Assembly (NCBI GenBank): GCA_013289475.1
Contig: JABCZW010000009.1
Span: forward strand, 1 to 59,115
DNA from: Bacteroidota bacterium
GTDB lineage: Bacteria; Bacteroidota; Bacteroidia; JABEUT01
Reading direction: 5' to 3'
DNA length: 59,115 bases
Of the stretch, positions 33,625 to 43,006 are shown piece after piece (within the stretch, counting starts at the first letter, position 1; the number at the start of each line of letters is the position of its first letter). The notes under the pieces were generated by a model that saw nothing but the letters and a program-made list of their open reading frames with translations, was not told the DNA's origin and searched no databases. The translations under genes were made by a program, and so were the position numbers.

Positions 33625-35330
33625 ATGCAAAAACGCTGGAACGTTAAGGAACAGGCTCCTGAAGAGAAGGTGCGTAAGCTGGTTGAGGTTATACGTGTCA
33701 ACCCTGTTATTGCAAACCTGCTTGTGCAGCGTGGTATAGAAACTTATGACCAGGCTAAAGAATTTTTCCGCCCTGACCTTAAATCATTGCACGATCCGTA
33801 TCAAATGAAGGATATGGATAAAGCAGTAAAGCGTATTACTGACGGTGCCCTGAATCGTGAAAAGATATTGGTTTATGGTGACTATGATGTAGATGGCACT
33901 TCATCTGTAGCATTGGTTTATACTTTCTTAAAATTCCTGGGTTTGAACTGCGGGTATTATATACCTGACCGTTATGCTGAAGGGTATGGTATATCATTTA
34001 AGGGAGTTGATTATGCTGCTGAAAATGGATATAAACTCATTGTTGCACTAGATTGTGGTATTAAATCGCATGATAAAGTAACTTACGCAAAAGAAAAAGG
34101 TATTGATTTTATTATCTGCGATCATCACAAACCTGATAAGACATTACCCGACGCAGTTGCGATACTGAACCCGAAAAGAGAAGATTGCGAATACCCGTAT
34201 AAAGAATTACCCGGTTGCGGGATTGGTTTTAAACTTGTGCAGGCACTTGCCATACATTTTGATATGCCTTTTGATATGCTGGAGCAATACCTCGACCTGG
34301 TTGGCTTAAGTATAGCATCAGATATTGTACCTATTACAGGTGAAAATCGCACGCTTACCTTTCATGGTTTAAAGAGAATAAACAGTGCGCCCCGAGCAGG
34401 ATTTAAAGCCATTATAGACCTGGTGCAACTGCAAAAACAAATCACAGTAAACGATCTGGTGTTTGTTTTTGGCCCGCGTATTAATTCTGCGGGGAGGATT
34501 GAAACCGGAAAAAATGCAGTTGAGCTATTGATAGCCGATAACCCTGAAAAAGCAAAATTTTCGAGCGACTCTGTGAACAAAACAAACTTTGAGAGAAGGG
34601 ATGTTGATAGCATGATTACTCAAGAGGCTGTCGCTATGATTGCCGGTGATGAAAAACTGAAAAAGAAAAAAACAACTGTTTTATATAACCCTGAATGGCA
34701 TAAAGGTGTAATTGGTATAGTAGCATCTCGCCTTATTGAAAAACATTATTATCGTCCTACAATTATTCTTACCCTTTCCAATGGAAAGATCACCGGCTCT
34801 GCCCGTTCTGTAAGGGACTTTGATCTATACGAGGCAATTGATGCCTGTTCGCATTTATTAGAACAATTCGGTGGGCATAAATATGCAGCAGGTTTAACTA
34901 TGAAGGAAGAAAACCTGCAGGCATTTATTGAATTATTTGAAAAAGTAGTTAGTGATAGTATACCTGAAGAATTGCTCCGCCCCGTTGTAGAAATTGATGC
35001 TCCGATTGCGTTTTCATCTATAAATGAAAGTATGTATAACATACTTAAACAACTTGCACCATTTGGGCCGGGAAACATGGCTCCTGTTTTTTATTCAGAA
35101 AATGTAATTACCAAACGTGAACCACAGGTAGTTGGTAGCAACCACTTGCGCATGACCGTTGCCCAGGCCGATAACCCGAATGTTTTTTTAATGTTATTGG
35201 TTTTGATATGGGGGAACACATGAAAATAGTGGCTTCGGGCAAGCCTTTTAAAATAAGTTATAGTTTACGGGAAAACGAATGGAACAATATTAAAAGCATA
35301 GAACTTAACCTGAAAGACGTTAAGGCTTAG
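33625..35330 (+). CDS. recJ: Single-stranded-DNA exonuclease RecJ, apparent frameshift near the 3' end
   Basis: The continuous frame from ATG 33625 stops at 35223 (532 residues), but the RecJ sequence continues in another frame to the TAG at 35328-35330. DHH-domain motifs are intact: YGDYDVDGTSSVAL, VALDCGIKS and IICDHHKPDK; DHHA1 shows FGGHKYAAGLTM; the OB-fold domain is cut. The switch is at a run of seven T (35183-35189): before it the frame reads ADNPNVF, after it, one base off, VIGFDMGEHMKIV and a proper RecJ end. One more T would restore the frame. A sequencing or assembly error is the simplest reading; a real mutation or slippage is possible. Confidence 0.85.
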
Positions 35331-35339
35331 GCTATTCAT

Positions 35340-35347
35340 TATATTTG
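35340..35347 (+). promoter_or_regulatory. -7 box of cysD, almost touching the ATG
   Basis: TATATTTG, a perfect TAnnTTTG, with only seven bases between it and the cysD ATG at 35355. The transcript would have a leader of a few bases. Confidence 0.6.
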
Positions 35348-35354
35348 CAACAAT

Positions 35355-36257
35355 ATGCACGCGAATACACATCACCTGGAAGAACTTGAATCGGAGTCAA
35401 TTTACGTTTTACGTGAAGTGGCTGCCCAGTTCGAGAAAACTGCTTTGCTTTTTTCTGGCGGAAAGGATTCGATTGTGGTAAGCTATCTGGCACGTAAAGC
35501 TTTTTGGCCTGCAAAGATTCCTTTTGCATTAATGCATATTGATACAGGCCACAATTTTGAAGAGACTATTGTTTACCGCGATGAGTGGGTTAAGAAAATA
35601 GATGCGCGCCTTATCGTTAAGTACGTGCAAGATTCTATTGATAAAGGCCGTGTTAAGGAAGAAACCGGCTATAATGCCAGCCGTAATTTATTACAAACAG
35701 TAACATTACTTGATGCAATTGAAGAATTAAAACTGGATGCATGCATTGGTGGAGCGCGCAGAGATGAGGAGAAAGCAAGGGCTAAAGAAAGATTCTTTTC
35801 TCACCGTGATGAATTTGGGCAATGGAACCCTAAGAACCAACGTCCTGAGTTGTGGGATCTGTTCAATGGCAAGAAAAATATTGGAGAGCATTTCCGTGTT
35901 TTCCCTCTCAGTAACTGGACTGAATTAGACGTTTGGCAATATATTAAAGATGAAGAAATTCCGCTCCCGTCTATTTACTTTTCACACAAACGCGAATGCT
36001 TGAGCAGAGATGGACAATTATTGGCAAAATCGCCATTTTTAAAATTGAAGGATAATGAAAAGTATGAGGAACGTATCATACGTTTCCGTACCATTGGAGA
36101 TATGTCATGTACAGGAGCGGTAGAATCTACTGCATCGAATATTGATGAAGTTATTGAAGAAATTGCCGCATCGAGAGTTACTGAAAGAGGTACACGTGCA
36201 GATGATAAGCGCTCGGAAGCAGCTATGGAAGACCGTAAAAAAGCCGGTTATTTTTGA
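35355..36257 (+). CDS. cysD: Sulfate adenylyltransferase subunit 2
   Basis: 300 residues, PAPS-reductase-like ATP pyrophosphatase fold. With CysN it makes adenylylsulfate (APS) from sulfate and ATP. The PP-motif is LLFSGGKDSIV (about 30-40), then GGARRDEEKARAKERFFS, PLSNWTELDVWQYI and the C-terminal VESTASNIDEVIEEI ... DRKKAGYF, all typical of CysD. The N-terminus HHLEELESESIYVLREVAAQ aligns with E. coli CysD, so the ATG next to the -7 box is the real start. cysN follows four bases later. Confidence 0.95.
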   Translation: MHANTHHLEELESESIYVLREVAAQFEKTALLFSGGKDSIVVSYLARKAFWPAKIPFALMHIDTGHNFEETIVYRDEWVKKIDARLIVKYVQDSIDKGRVKEETGYNASRNLLQTVTLLDAIEELKLDACIGGARRDEEKARAKERFFSHRDEFGQWNPKNQRPELWDLFNGKKNIGEHFRVFPLSNWTELDVWQYIKDEEIPLPSIYFSHKRECLSRDGQLLAKSPFLKLKDNEKYEERIIRFRTIGDMSCTGAVESTASNIDEVIEEIAASRVTERGTRADDKRSEAAMEDRKKAGYF

Positions 36258-36261
36258 TTGT

Positions 36262-37545
36262 ATGAAAGATTCTAACGGACATAAACCTTTAGTTCCTACC
36301 ACACGTGGGCTGTTACGTTTTTTTACAGCCGGCAGTGTTGATGATGGAAAGAGCACGTTAATTGGTCGTTTGCTTTATGACAGTAAATCGATATTTGAGG
36401 ACCAGTATGAAGCTATTAAACGCACCAGCGAATTACGTGGTGAGGAGCAGGTAAATCTTGCATTGCTTACCGATGGCCTCAGGGCAGAACGTGAACAAGG
36501 TATTACCATTGATGTTGCCTACCGTTATTTTTCTACTCCACGCCGTAAATTTATTATTGCCGATACTCCGGGGCATATACAATACACTCGTAACATGGTT
36601 ACCGGTTCATCTACCGCTAACCTGGCTATTATTATGATAGATGCCCGCAATGGTATAACTGAGCAGACCTGCAGGCATACACTTATTACTTCTTTAATTG
36701 GTATCAGGCATATTATAGTGTGCATAAATAAAATGGACCTTGTAGGATATAAAGAGGAAGTCTTTGAAAGGATAAGATCGGAGTATGAAAAGTTCTCATC
36801 GAAACTGGAAGTGGTGGATGTACAGTTTATACCAATTGCAGCACTTACCGGAGACAATGTTGTAGATAAGTCAAAAAATATGCCATGGTATGCAGGCAGT
36901 ACATTATTGTACCTGCTCGAAAATATTCACGTGGCAAGCGATGAGAATCTTATTGACTGCCGCTTTCCTGTTCAATATGTTATACGCCCCCAGTCTGATG
37001 AATACCATGACTACCGTGGTTATGCCGGTAAAGTAGCAGGCGGTATATTTAAAAAAGGCGATAAGGTAATGGCTTTGCCTTCGGGTACAATGAGCAAAAT
37101 AAAAGCTATTGACACCTACGATGGGCCTATTGAAGAAGCTTATCCGGGCATGTCAGTTACTATGTTGCTGGAAGATGATATTGATCTGAGCCGTGGCGAT
37201 ATGTTGGTGCGGGAGCATAACCAACCCAAGGTTGAACAGGATATTGATATGATGATATGCTGGTTGAATGAAAGGAAATTAGTTGCAGGTGGCAAGTATC
37301 TTATAAAGCATTCTATACAAGATGCAAAATGCATTGTAAAAGATGTGCAATACAAAATAAACATCAATACACTACACCGTATTGAAGACGATAAGGAAGT
37401 AAAATTGAATGACGTTGCCCGTATATCTATACGCACGACCAAGCCATTATTTTTCGATAGTTACCGGAAGAACCGCCGCACAGGCAGCATGATACTTATT
37501 GATGAAGCCACCAACGAAACTGTTGGTGCGGGAATGATTCTTTAA
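36262..37545 (+). CDS. cysN: Sulfate adenylyltransferase subunit 1 (GTPase)
   Basis: 427 residues from ATG 36262. An EF-Tu-like GTPase that drives APS formation. G1 is AGSVDDGKSTLIGR, G3 DTPGHIQYTRNM, and G4 CINKMD. The effector stretch is EREQGITIDVAYRYF. Domains 2 and 3 follow (FPVQYVIRP; ARISIRTTKPLFFD). No CysC kinase domain is fused, so this is the stand-alone CysN. Frame is open upstream into cysD, but the ATG four bases after the cysD stop fits the family. APS reductase and sulfite reductase genes are not in the window. Confidence 0.95.
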   Translation: MKDSNGHKPLVPTTRGLLRFFTAGSVDDGKSTLIGRLLYDSKSIFEDQYEAIKRTSELRGEEQVNLALLTDGLRAEREQGITIDVAYRYFSTPRRKFIIADTPGHIQYTRNMVTGSSTANLAIIMIDARNGITEQTCRHTLITSLIGIRHIIVCINKMDLVGYKEEVFERIRSEYEKFSSKLEVVDVQFIPIAALTGDNVVDKSKNMPWYAGSTLLYLLENIHVASDENLIDCRFPVQYVIRPQSDEYHDYRGYAGKVAGGIFKKGDKVMALPSGTMSKIKAIDTYDGPIEEAYPGMSVTMLLEDDIDLSRGDMLVREHNQPKVEQDIDMMICWLNERKLVAGGKYLIKHSIQDAKCIVKDVQYKININTLHRIEDDKEVKLNDVARISIRTTKPLFFDSYRKNRRTGSMILIDEATNETVGAGMIL

Positions 37546-38016
37546 TTACTTCAATCCTTCCAGCGTCTTTTTTATTCCATCAAAATCAGGGTAATCGCCT
37601 GCTACTTCAAGTATTTGTGCAAAACGAATAACACCTTCCTTGTCTATTACAAAGGATGAACGCTTTGCAACGCCTTTCAATCCTGCAATCCACGTATCAT
37701 ATTTACAGCCATAAGCAGTAATTGCTTCTTTATTAAAATCTGAAAGGAGAGGAAAATTCAATTGATTATCTGCTTTATATTTTGCCAACGTAAATGGCAT
37801 ATCAACCGAAATACCGAAAACCTCCGCGTTCATTCCGTTGAAATACGAAAGTTCATCGCGGGTCTGGCACATTTCCTTGGTGCAGGTGCTGGTAAATGCA
37901 GCTGGAAAGAAAAGAAGAATCACGTTTTTTCCTTTCAATGATTCGAGATTAACCATTTTTTTATCCTGGTCGGGGAGTTCAAAATTTGGAGCTTTTTGGC
38001 CTACTGTTACTGACAT
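37546..38016 (-). CDS. Peroxiredoxin (AhpC/TSA-Redoxin family)
   Basis: 156 residues, thioredoxin fold. The peroxidatic cysteine is in FPAAFTSTCTKEMC (about residue 46), within the P-xx-TxxC pattern; a second cysteine five positions later (CTKEMC) resembles the Bcp/PrxQ arrangement. FVIDKEGVIRFAQIL near the C-terminus is the usual family strand. It reduces hydrogen or organic peroxides. Its stop abuts the convergent cysN stop directly (37545/37546). Confidence 0.85.
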   Translation of the reverse strand: MSVTVGQKAPNFELPDQDKKMVNLESLKGKNVILLFFPAAFTSTCTKEMCQTRDELSYFNGMNAEVFGISVDMPFTLAKYKADNQLNFPLLSDFNKEAITAYGCKYDTWIAGLKGVAKRSSFVIDKEGVIRFAQILEVAGDYPDFDGIKKTLEGLK

Positions 38017-38123
38017 ATTTTATTTTTATTTAGTTAATAACCTTGTTAGAAAATTCAAGGTGCAATATTACACATATTACAAAACAAGGACTATTTTTAC
38101 TTAAACTAAAACTTTATATCCCC

Positions 38124-38744
38124 ATGAAAAATTATCTAGTAGAATTTATAGGAACTTTCTTTCTTGTATTTGTAATAGGCTTAAGCGGTAACCCACTTGC
38201 AATAGGCGCTATATTAATGGTTATGGTATATATGGGCGGGCATGTTTCAGGCGCTCACTACAATCCTGCCGTAACACTTGCTGTTTTAATGCGTGGTAAA
38301 ATAAAAATGAATGATGCACTTGTTTATATAGTGGTACAAATAATTGGAGCAATGGTTGCTGCTTTTACCGTTTATAAAATAATGGGACACACTTTTGCAC
38401 CAGCACCTGCAGCCGGAATAAATATTCTTAAGCCATTACTTATTGAAGCAGCTTTTACTTTCGCATTGGCAAGTGTAGTGTTGAATGTGGCTACATCCAA
38501 AAACACTGCAGGTAATTCATTTTACGGACTGGCAATTGGCTTTACAGTTTTAGCAGGAGCCATTGCAGGTGGGCCAATTTCAGGCGGAGCATTTAACCCT
38601 GCAGTTGGTACGGGACCAATTTTAATTGATGCTTTATGTGGTCACCATTCCATGCAATACTTATGGATATACCTGGTAGGCCCTTTTGCAGGTGGAGCCA
38701 TTGCAGCAATGGTATTCAAGTTCTTAAACCCCGATGACCTTTAG
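38124..38744 (+). CDS. MIP-family aquaporin with altered selectivity filter
   Basis: 206 residues from ATG 38124, six membrane helices and two half-helix loops. NPA boxes are at 47-49 (HYNPAVT) and 158-160 (AFNPAVG). In canonical aquaporins and GlpF the second box is followed by arginine (NPAR), the ar/R filter residue; here it is valine 161. The short length and lack of extra loops point to a water- rather than glycerol-channel size, but selectivity cannot be assigned. An upstream in-frame start (38043) would add 27 non-helical residues and is not favoured. Confidence 0.85.
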   Translation: MKNYLVEFIGTFFLVFVIGLSGNPLAIGAILMVMVYMGGHVSGAHYNPAVTLAVLMRGKIKMNDALVYIVVQIIGAMVAAFTVYKIMGHTFAPAPAAGINILKPLLIEAAFTFALASVVLNVATSKNTAGNSFYGLAIGFTVLAGAIAGGPISGGAFNPAVGTGPILIDALCGHHSMQYLWIYLVGPFAGGAIAAMVFKFLNPDDL

Positions 38745-38754
38745 GAATTAGGAT

Positions 38755-41700
38755 TTACCTGTTCAGGATAACTACCTTCTTAACTATTATTCCTTCGTCC
38801 GTTGTCAAACGCAGTGAGTAGATTCCTTGTGCCAAATCTTGCACATTAACAGATTGCCTTAATGTACCGGTATGCTGGCTTAATAATTGTTTGGTGTAAA
38901 CTACCTGGCCAAGTTCATCAATCAACGTAATGTCTACATTCTCGTCTTTCAATAAGCTGTAGCTTATATTAAATTGGCCTTTAGCTGGGTTAGGGCTTAT
39001 TACAAGAGAATTGGAGTTTGCAATATTATTAATACCCAATGGGCCTATTGGCAGAGTAATATTTGAAAAGGAAACTGATGTAATAAGACTACCCGCATGT
39101 GTTGGCCTATGTGTAATAGTACAACCACCCGATGGATTTACAGCCTCGATCATATACATAGAACCACCCGGAGGCGATAGATCAACATAGTTAGTAACAC
39201 CTGCCGAAACAGAATCAATTACTGAAAGTGAATTTGAACTAGCCCCGCGGTATATCTTATACTTTGTTGGGGCAAAACCAGTATATGGGGTCCAGTTAAG
39301 GCTATCGCCGGTAACTACAGCACTTGCCTGCAGGTAAATAGTACTGTTGGTAATACTCAAGGCAGATTCTCCGCAGGAATCAAATGTTGAGATACGGTAA
39401 CTATATGCTTGTGAATTTGGATTAGATGCGTTATCAATATAGTCACTCAATGCAGTATCTGGCACGGTTCCAATTTGTGTCCAGCCCGATGATGTTGAAT
39501 CATAGATATAAAATGAGCCATCTGGAGGAGAATTATTCCTTCCCCAAATTATTACATTTTTATTAATGGCTGTGTCGTTGGTTACAATACAAACTGACTG
39601 ATTGAACTTATTGGCACATGCCATAAATACGGTTACAGTATCGGTTAGTATTCCGCAAGGACTTGTTAATGTTAGAGTATAAGTTGTAGTAGTCTTAGGA
39701 TGCGCGTATGTATGTATTGAATCGGGATAGGTAACTGAAGCTGCAGGTGACCATGCAACGGTAGCCATCGGGTCGTTATCAACCGCATACAAATAAGCAC
39801 TGTCGAAAAGTGTTACAGCTTTCGGTATTGCATTTACAGAAAGTGATAGCGAACCGGAAGAAATGGTAACTGAATTAGTGACATTACATCCATTAACATC
39901 TTGCACTGTAACAGAATAACTTCCAACATTTAATCCTGTAATACCTTGTGTGGTTTGCCCGGCTGGTGACCATGTATAAGTATATGGAGCTACTCCATCC
40001 TGCGGGAATGCAGTTGCAGTACCTCCATTTGAAGGACAAATATACGGGCTGGAATTTATACCAATGGTAGAAAAGGTGCATCCCATGAATATGGTTATGG
40101 TATCAGTAACCGGGCCGCAAGGGGCACTAATAGTTACTGTGTATGTAGTTTTAACTGTTGGATAAACATAAGTTCCTATTGCATTAGGATTTCTCACAGA
40201 TGTCGAAGGTGCCCATGAAACAGGATAAGAAGTAGAATCGATAAGATGTAAAAAAACACTGTCTCCGGCCTCCACAGTTGTTGCGGACGCTTGTATATGG
40301 GATGTAATATTGTTGATTGAGAAGGTATCAGTAACATTGCAGCCATGGAAATCGGTTACAGTTAATGTATAGCTTCCGGTATTCAAACCCGAAATACTAT
40401 CGGTAGTTTGCCCGCCCGGCGACCATGAATAACTATATGGGGCTATACCATTAATTACATTTGCTTTAGCAGTTCCTTTAGTTGATGAACAATAGAAAGG
40501 TGTAGTTGATACTGATGCAGAAACCGAACACCCGGTAAAAATAGTTACGGTATCTGTCAATACTCCGCATGAAGTAGTGGCTGTAACTGTATATGTAGTA
40601 GTTGTTGTAGGGTGTGCATATGTAAATGCCGAATTCGGATTTGTAACCGATGCAGAAGGCTTCCACGATATAGCAGTTAACGTATCTGAAGAATAAATAT
40701 TTAAAAATACACTGTCGCCCGGTTCTATGGTTGTAGGATTTGCATAGATTGAGAATGTTGAAGGACTGACGTTAATAGAAAATGGATCGGTAGCACCACA
40801 GCCGTATAAATCGTTTACGGTTACGGTGTAATTTCCTAAAGCCAACCCGGTAACAGTTGATGTGGTCTGTCCGCTGCTCCAGGCATACGTATACGGAGAG
40901 AAGCCTCCACTCGCATTAACTGTAACTGTATCTCCGCCAGATGGACAGTGATAATATGTGGTTAACAAATTTGCAGTAATAGAACAATTAACATGAACTG
41001 TAACGGTATCAGTCAATACTCCACATGGGGTTGAAACGGTAACTGTATATTGGGTTGTTGATAAGGGCTTAGCAGTAGTGTTCTGCGAATTAGGATAGGT
41101 AACTGATGCAGAAGGTGCCCATGAATACGTATATGTATAAGAAGAAACGGAATCTGCTAAAAAGGCGGATAACTTAGTGAGACTGCCCTTCTCGATACTG
41201 GTTTGACTTGCTGATATGCTTAATAACGGAGGACCTGTAGAAATATGGAATGTATCTGTTACGCTGCATCCGTTTGAATCTTGTACCGTGACTGTAGAAC
41301 TTCCAACACTCAGGTTGGTAGCCTCTGCTGTGGTTTCTCCGTCACTCCATGTATAAATATAAGGCGCTCTTCCATTCGCAATTGATACAGAAGCTGTCCC
41401 TTTTTCTCCTCCGCAAAAATATGGAGTAGTCTGGGTAGTTGCTGAAATAGTACAGCCTACAAATACAGTTACAGTATCTGTATAAGTAGCGCAAGGAGTT
41501 GTTATTGTAACGGTGTATGTTGTTGTGGTTTTAGGGTAAGCTGTGGTAATTGCTTTATTGGTGTTTGTAACCGATGCTGCCGGTGCCCATTTGTAAGTAT
41601 ATGAAGGCAAAGCTGAATCTATATAGGCGGTTAAGGTGGTGCCATTTCCTGCTTCTACAGTAACAGGGCTTGCAGATGCACTGCTGTTGAAAGTTGCCTG

Positions 41701-42708
41701 ATGAATAGAGAACGTATCTAGTACACTGCATCCATTTTTGTCATGAACTGTTACAGAGTAACTTCCAATTGCCAGGCCATTAATACTGGATGAAGTCTGC
41801 CCTGTTGACCATGAATAAGTATAAGGCGCTACCCCAACCGGATGCGCTGCCGCTGTACCTTTTTGGCCTGTACAGTAATAGGATGTTTTTGTAATGTTTG
41901 CATATAAAGTGCAGCCTACAAAAACTGTAACCGTATCGGTTAATGTCCCGCAGGGAGTAGTAACTGTAACCGTGTATTGGGTAGTTGTAGTGGGGTGAGC
42001 CTTTGTGTTTGGTGAAGTGGGGGCGTTGACTGAAGCTGCCGGTGCCCATGAATAAGTATAGGTAGCCGGGCCTGATGCGACTGTCTCACTCAGTTGGCTA
42101 AGATTACCTGATTCAATAAGATTAGGGGTGGCAGATATGCTGTGTGTTAAAGGAGTTGCTGAAATTGAGGTGGAATCGGAAGTATGGCATCCGTTAACAT
42201 CGGTAATAGTAACTGAATAAGTCCCCACATTTAATGCCGAAGCAGTTGATGTAGTTTGCCCGTTGCTCCATGCATAAGTATAAGGAGATACACCGTTGGC
42301 ATAAGTTGTTGCGGTGCCTTGATAAGCCGAACAATAGTAAGGAGTATTGGAAGTTGAAGTACTTAATGTGCATCCTATGTGAACAGTTACCGTATCGGTT
42401 TGGGTTCCGCATGGACCGGTTAAAGTAACTGTATAGGTTGTAGTAACGGTAGGATGCACGTATGTATATGCAGCCGTTGGGTTGGTGACTGATGCCGCCG
42501 GTGTCCAGGCAACGGTATATGCAGAATCATCAGTAATTACGTATACATTACTGCTGGCACCTGCTTCAATAGTAGAGGCTGTTGTATAAGCAGCAATATC
42601 GCATTGATATTGACCATGTGGTTTTTTGCTTTTGTATTTTCCCTGTCCCCAAACTGAGACTGTGGTTAATATTATGCAAAGAGATAGGAGTATTCTTTTT
42701 GTATTCAT
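38755..42708 (-). CDS. Giant SprB-repeat protein with T9SS C-terminal sorting domain
   Basis: 1317 residues from ATG 42708. A signal peptide (MNTKRILLSLCIILTTVSVWG) leads to about seven copies of an Ig/PKD-like unit containing W(A/S)PxASVTxPxxxxTxAHP and CGxxTDTVTV. These alternate with six SprB-type repeats of the form PYxYxWSxGQTTxxxxxLxxGxYxVTVxDxNGC, each containing one or more cysteines. A fibronectin-like part follows, and the last about 80 residues (ISPNPAKGQFNI ... QGIYSLRLTTDEGIIVKKVVI) form the type A sorting domain recognised by the type IX secretion system. The product is therefore exported and attached or released at the surface. A role in adhesion or gliding is possible from SprB analogy only. 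A TTG at 42747 opens the frame earlier but precedes the promoter box. Confidence 0.88.
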   Translation of the reverse strand: MNTKRILLSLCIILTTVSVWGQGKYKSKKPHGQYQCDIAAYTTASTIEAGASSNVYVITDDSAYTVAWTPAASVTNPTAAYTYVHPTVTTTYTVTLTGPCGTQTDTVTVHIGCTLSTSTSNTPYYCSAYQGTATTYANGVSPYTYAWSNGQTTSTASALNVGTYSVTITDVNGCHTSDSTSISATPLTHSISATPNLIESGNLSQLSETVASGPATYTYSWAPAASVNAPTSPNTKAHPTTTTQYTVTVTTPCGTLTDTVTVFVGCTLYANITKTSYYCTGQKGTAAAHPVGVAPYTYSWSTGQTSSSINGLAIGSYSVTVHDKNGCSVLDTFSIHQATFNSSASASPVTVEAGNGTTLTAYIDSALPSYTYKWAPAASVTNTNKAITTAYPKTTTTYTVTITTPCATYTDTVTVFVGCTISATTQTTPYFCGGEKGTASVSIANGRAPYIYTWSDGETTAEATNLSVGSSTVTVQDSNGCSVTDTFHISTGPPLLSISASQTSIEKGSLTKLSAFLADSVSSYTYTYSWAPSASVTYPNSQNTTAKPLSTTQYTVTVSTPCGVLTDTVTVHVNCSITANLLTTYYHCPSGGDTVTVNASGGFSPYTYAWSSGQTTSTVTGLALGNYTVTVNDLYGCGATDPFSINVSPSTFSIYANPTTIEPGDSVFLNIYSSDTLTAISWKPSASVTNPNSAFTYAHPTTTTTYTVTATTSCGVLTDTVTIFTGCSVSASVSTTPFYCSSTKGTAKANVINGIAPYSYSWSPGGQTTDSISGLNTGSYTLTVTDFHGCNVTDTFSINNITSHIQASATTVEAGDSVFLHLIDSTSYPVSWAPSTSVRNPNAIGTYVYPTVKTTYTVTISAPCGPVTDTITIFMGCTFSTIGINSSPYICPSNGGTATAFPQDGVAPYTYTWSPAGQTTQGITGLNVGSYSVTVQDVNGCNVTNSVTISSGSLSLSVNAIPKAVTLFDSAYLYAVDNDPMATVAWSPAASVTYPDSIHTYAHPKTTTTYTLTLTSPCGILTDTVTVFMACANKFNQSVCIVTNDTAINKNVIIWGRNNSPPDGSFYIYDSTSSGWTQIGTVPDTALSDYIDNASNPNSQAYSYRISTFDSCGESALSITNSTIYLQASAVVTGDSLNWTPYTGFAPTKYKIYRGASSNSLSVIDSVSAGVTNYVDLSPPGGSMYMIEAVNPSGGCTITHRPTHAGSLITSVSFSNITLPIGPLGINNIANSNSLVISPNPAKGQFNISYSLLKDENVDITLIDELGQVVYTKQLLSQHTGTLRQSVNVQDLAQGIYSLRLTTDEGIIVKKVVILNR

Positions 42709-42733
42709 GATGAGGACTTTAGACCTTATAACA

Positions 42734-42764
42734 CAAATGTATTGCAATTCCTGCTATTTCCCAA
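42734..42764 (-). promoter_or_regulatory. Consensus promoter of the SprB-repeat gene
   Basis: On the minus strand TTG (plus 42762-42764), 20-bp spacer, TACATTTG (plus 42734-42741), 25 bp before the ATG at 42708. The 298-bp gap up to 43007 otherwise holds only a short AT palindrome (42959-42974) after icmF. Confidence 0.7.
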
Positions 42765-43006
42765 AATCATTCGATAAACGTTAATTATCGCACTTCAAAA
42801 GCAACTTAAAGCATTTTAAATGATGACAGAAGTATAATATGTTTTTTTATTTTGGATAATGCCGCCGGGTTATTAATTTTTGCCTTCTTAAAATGCAAAG
42901 ATGGCCTCATTAACCGGGCAGGATCTTACAGGAATTTAAGTTAGAGTTATATCCTTCACATATTTTAGAATATGCATTGTACCTAAACTTGAGAACAGAG
43001 ATAAAA

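Noticed and set aside
38755-42708. A CRISPR-like or satellite repeat array
   Set aside because: The periodicity is an open frame of alternating protein domains with diverged DNA, signal peptide and sorting domain.
42959-42974. Terminator behind icmF (CATATT-TTAG-AATATG)
   Set aside because: A/T-only stem of six pairs; unlikely to terminate.
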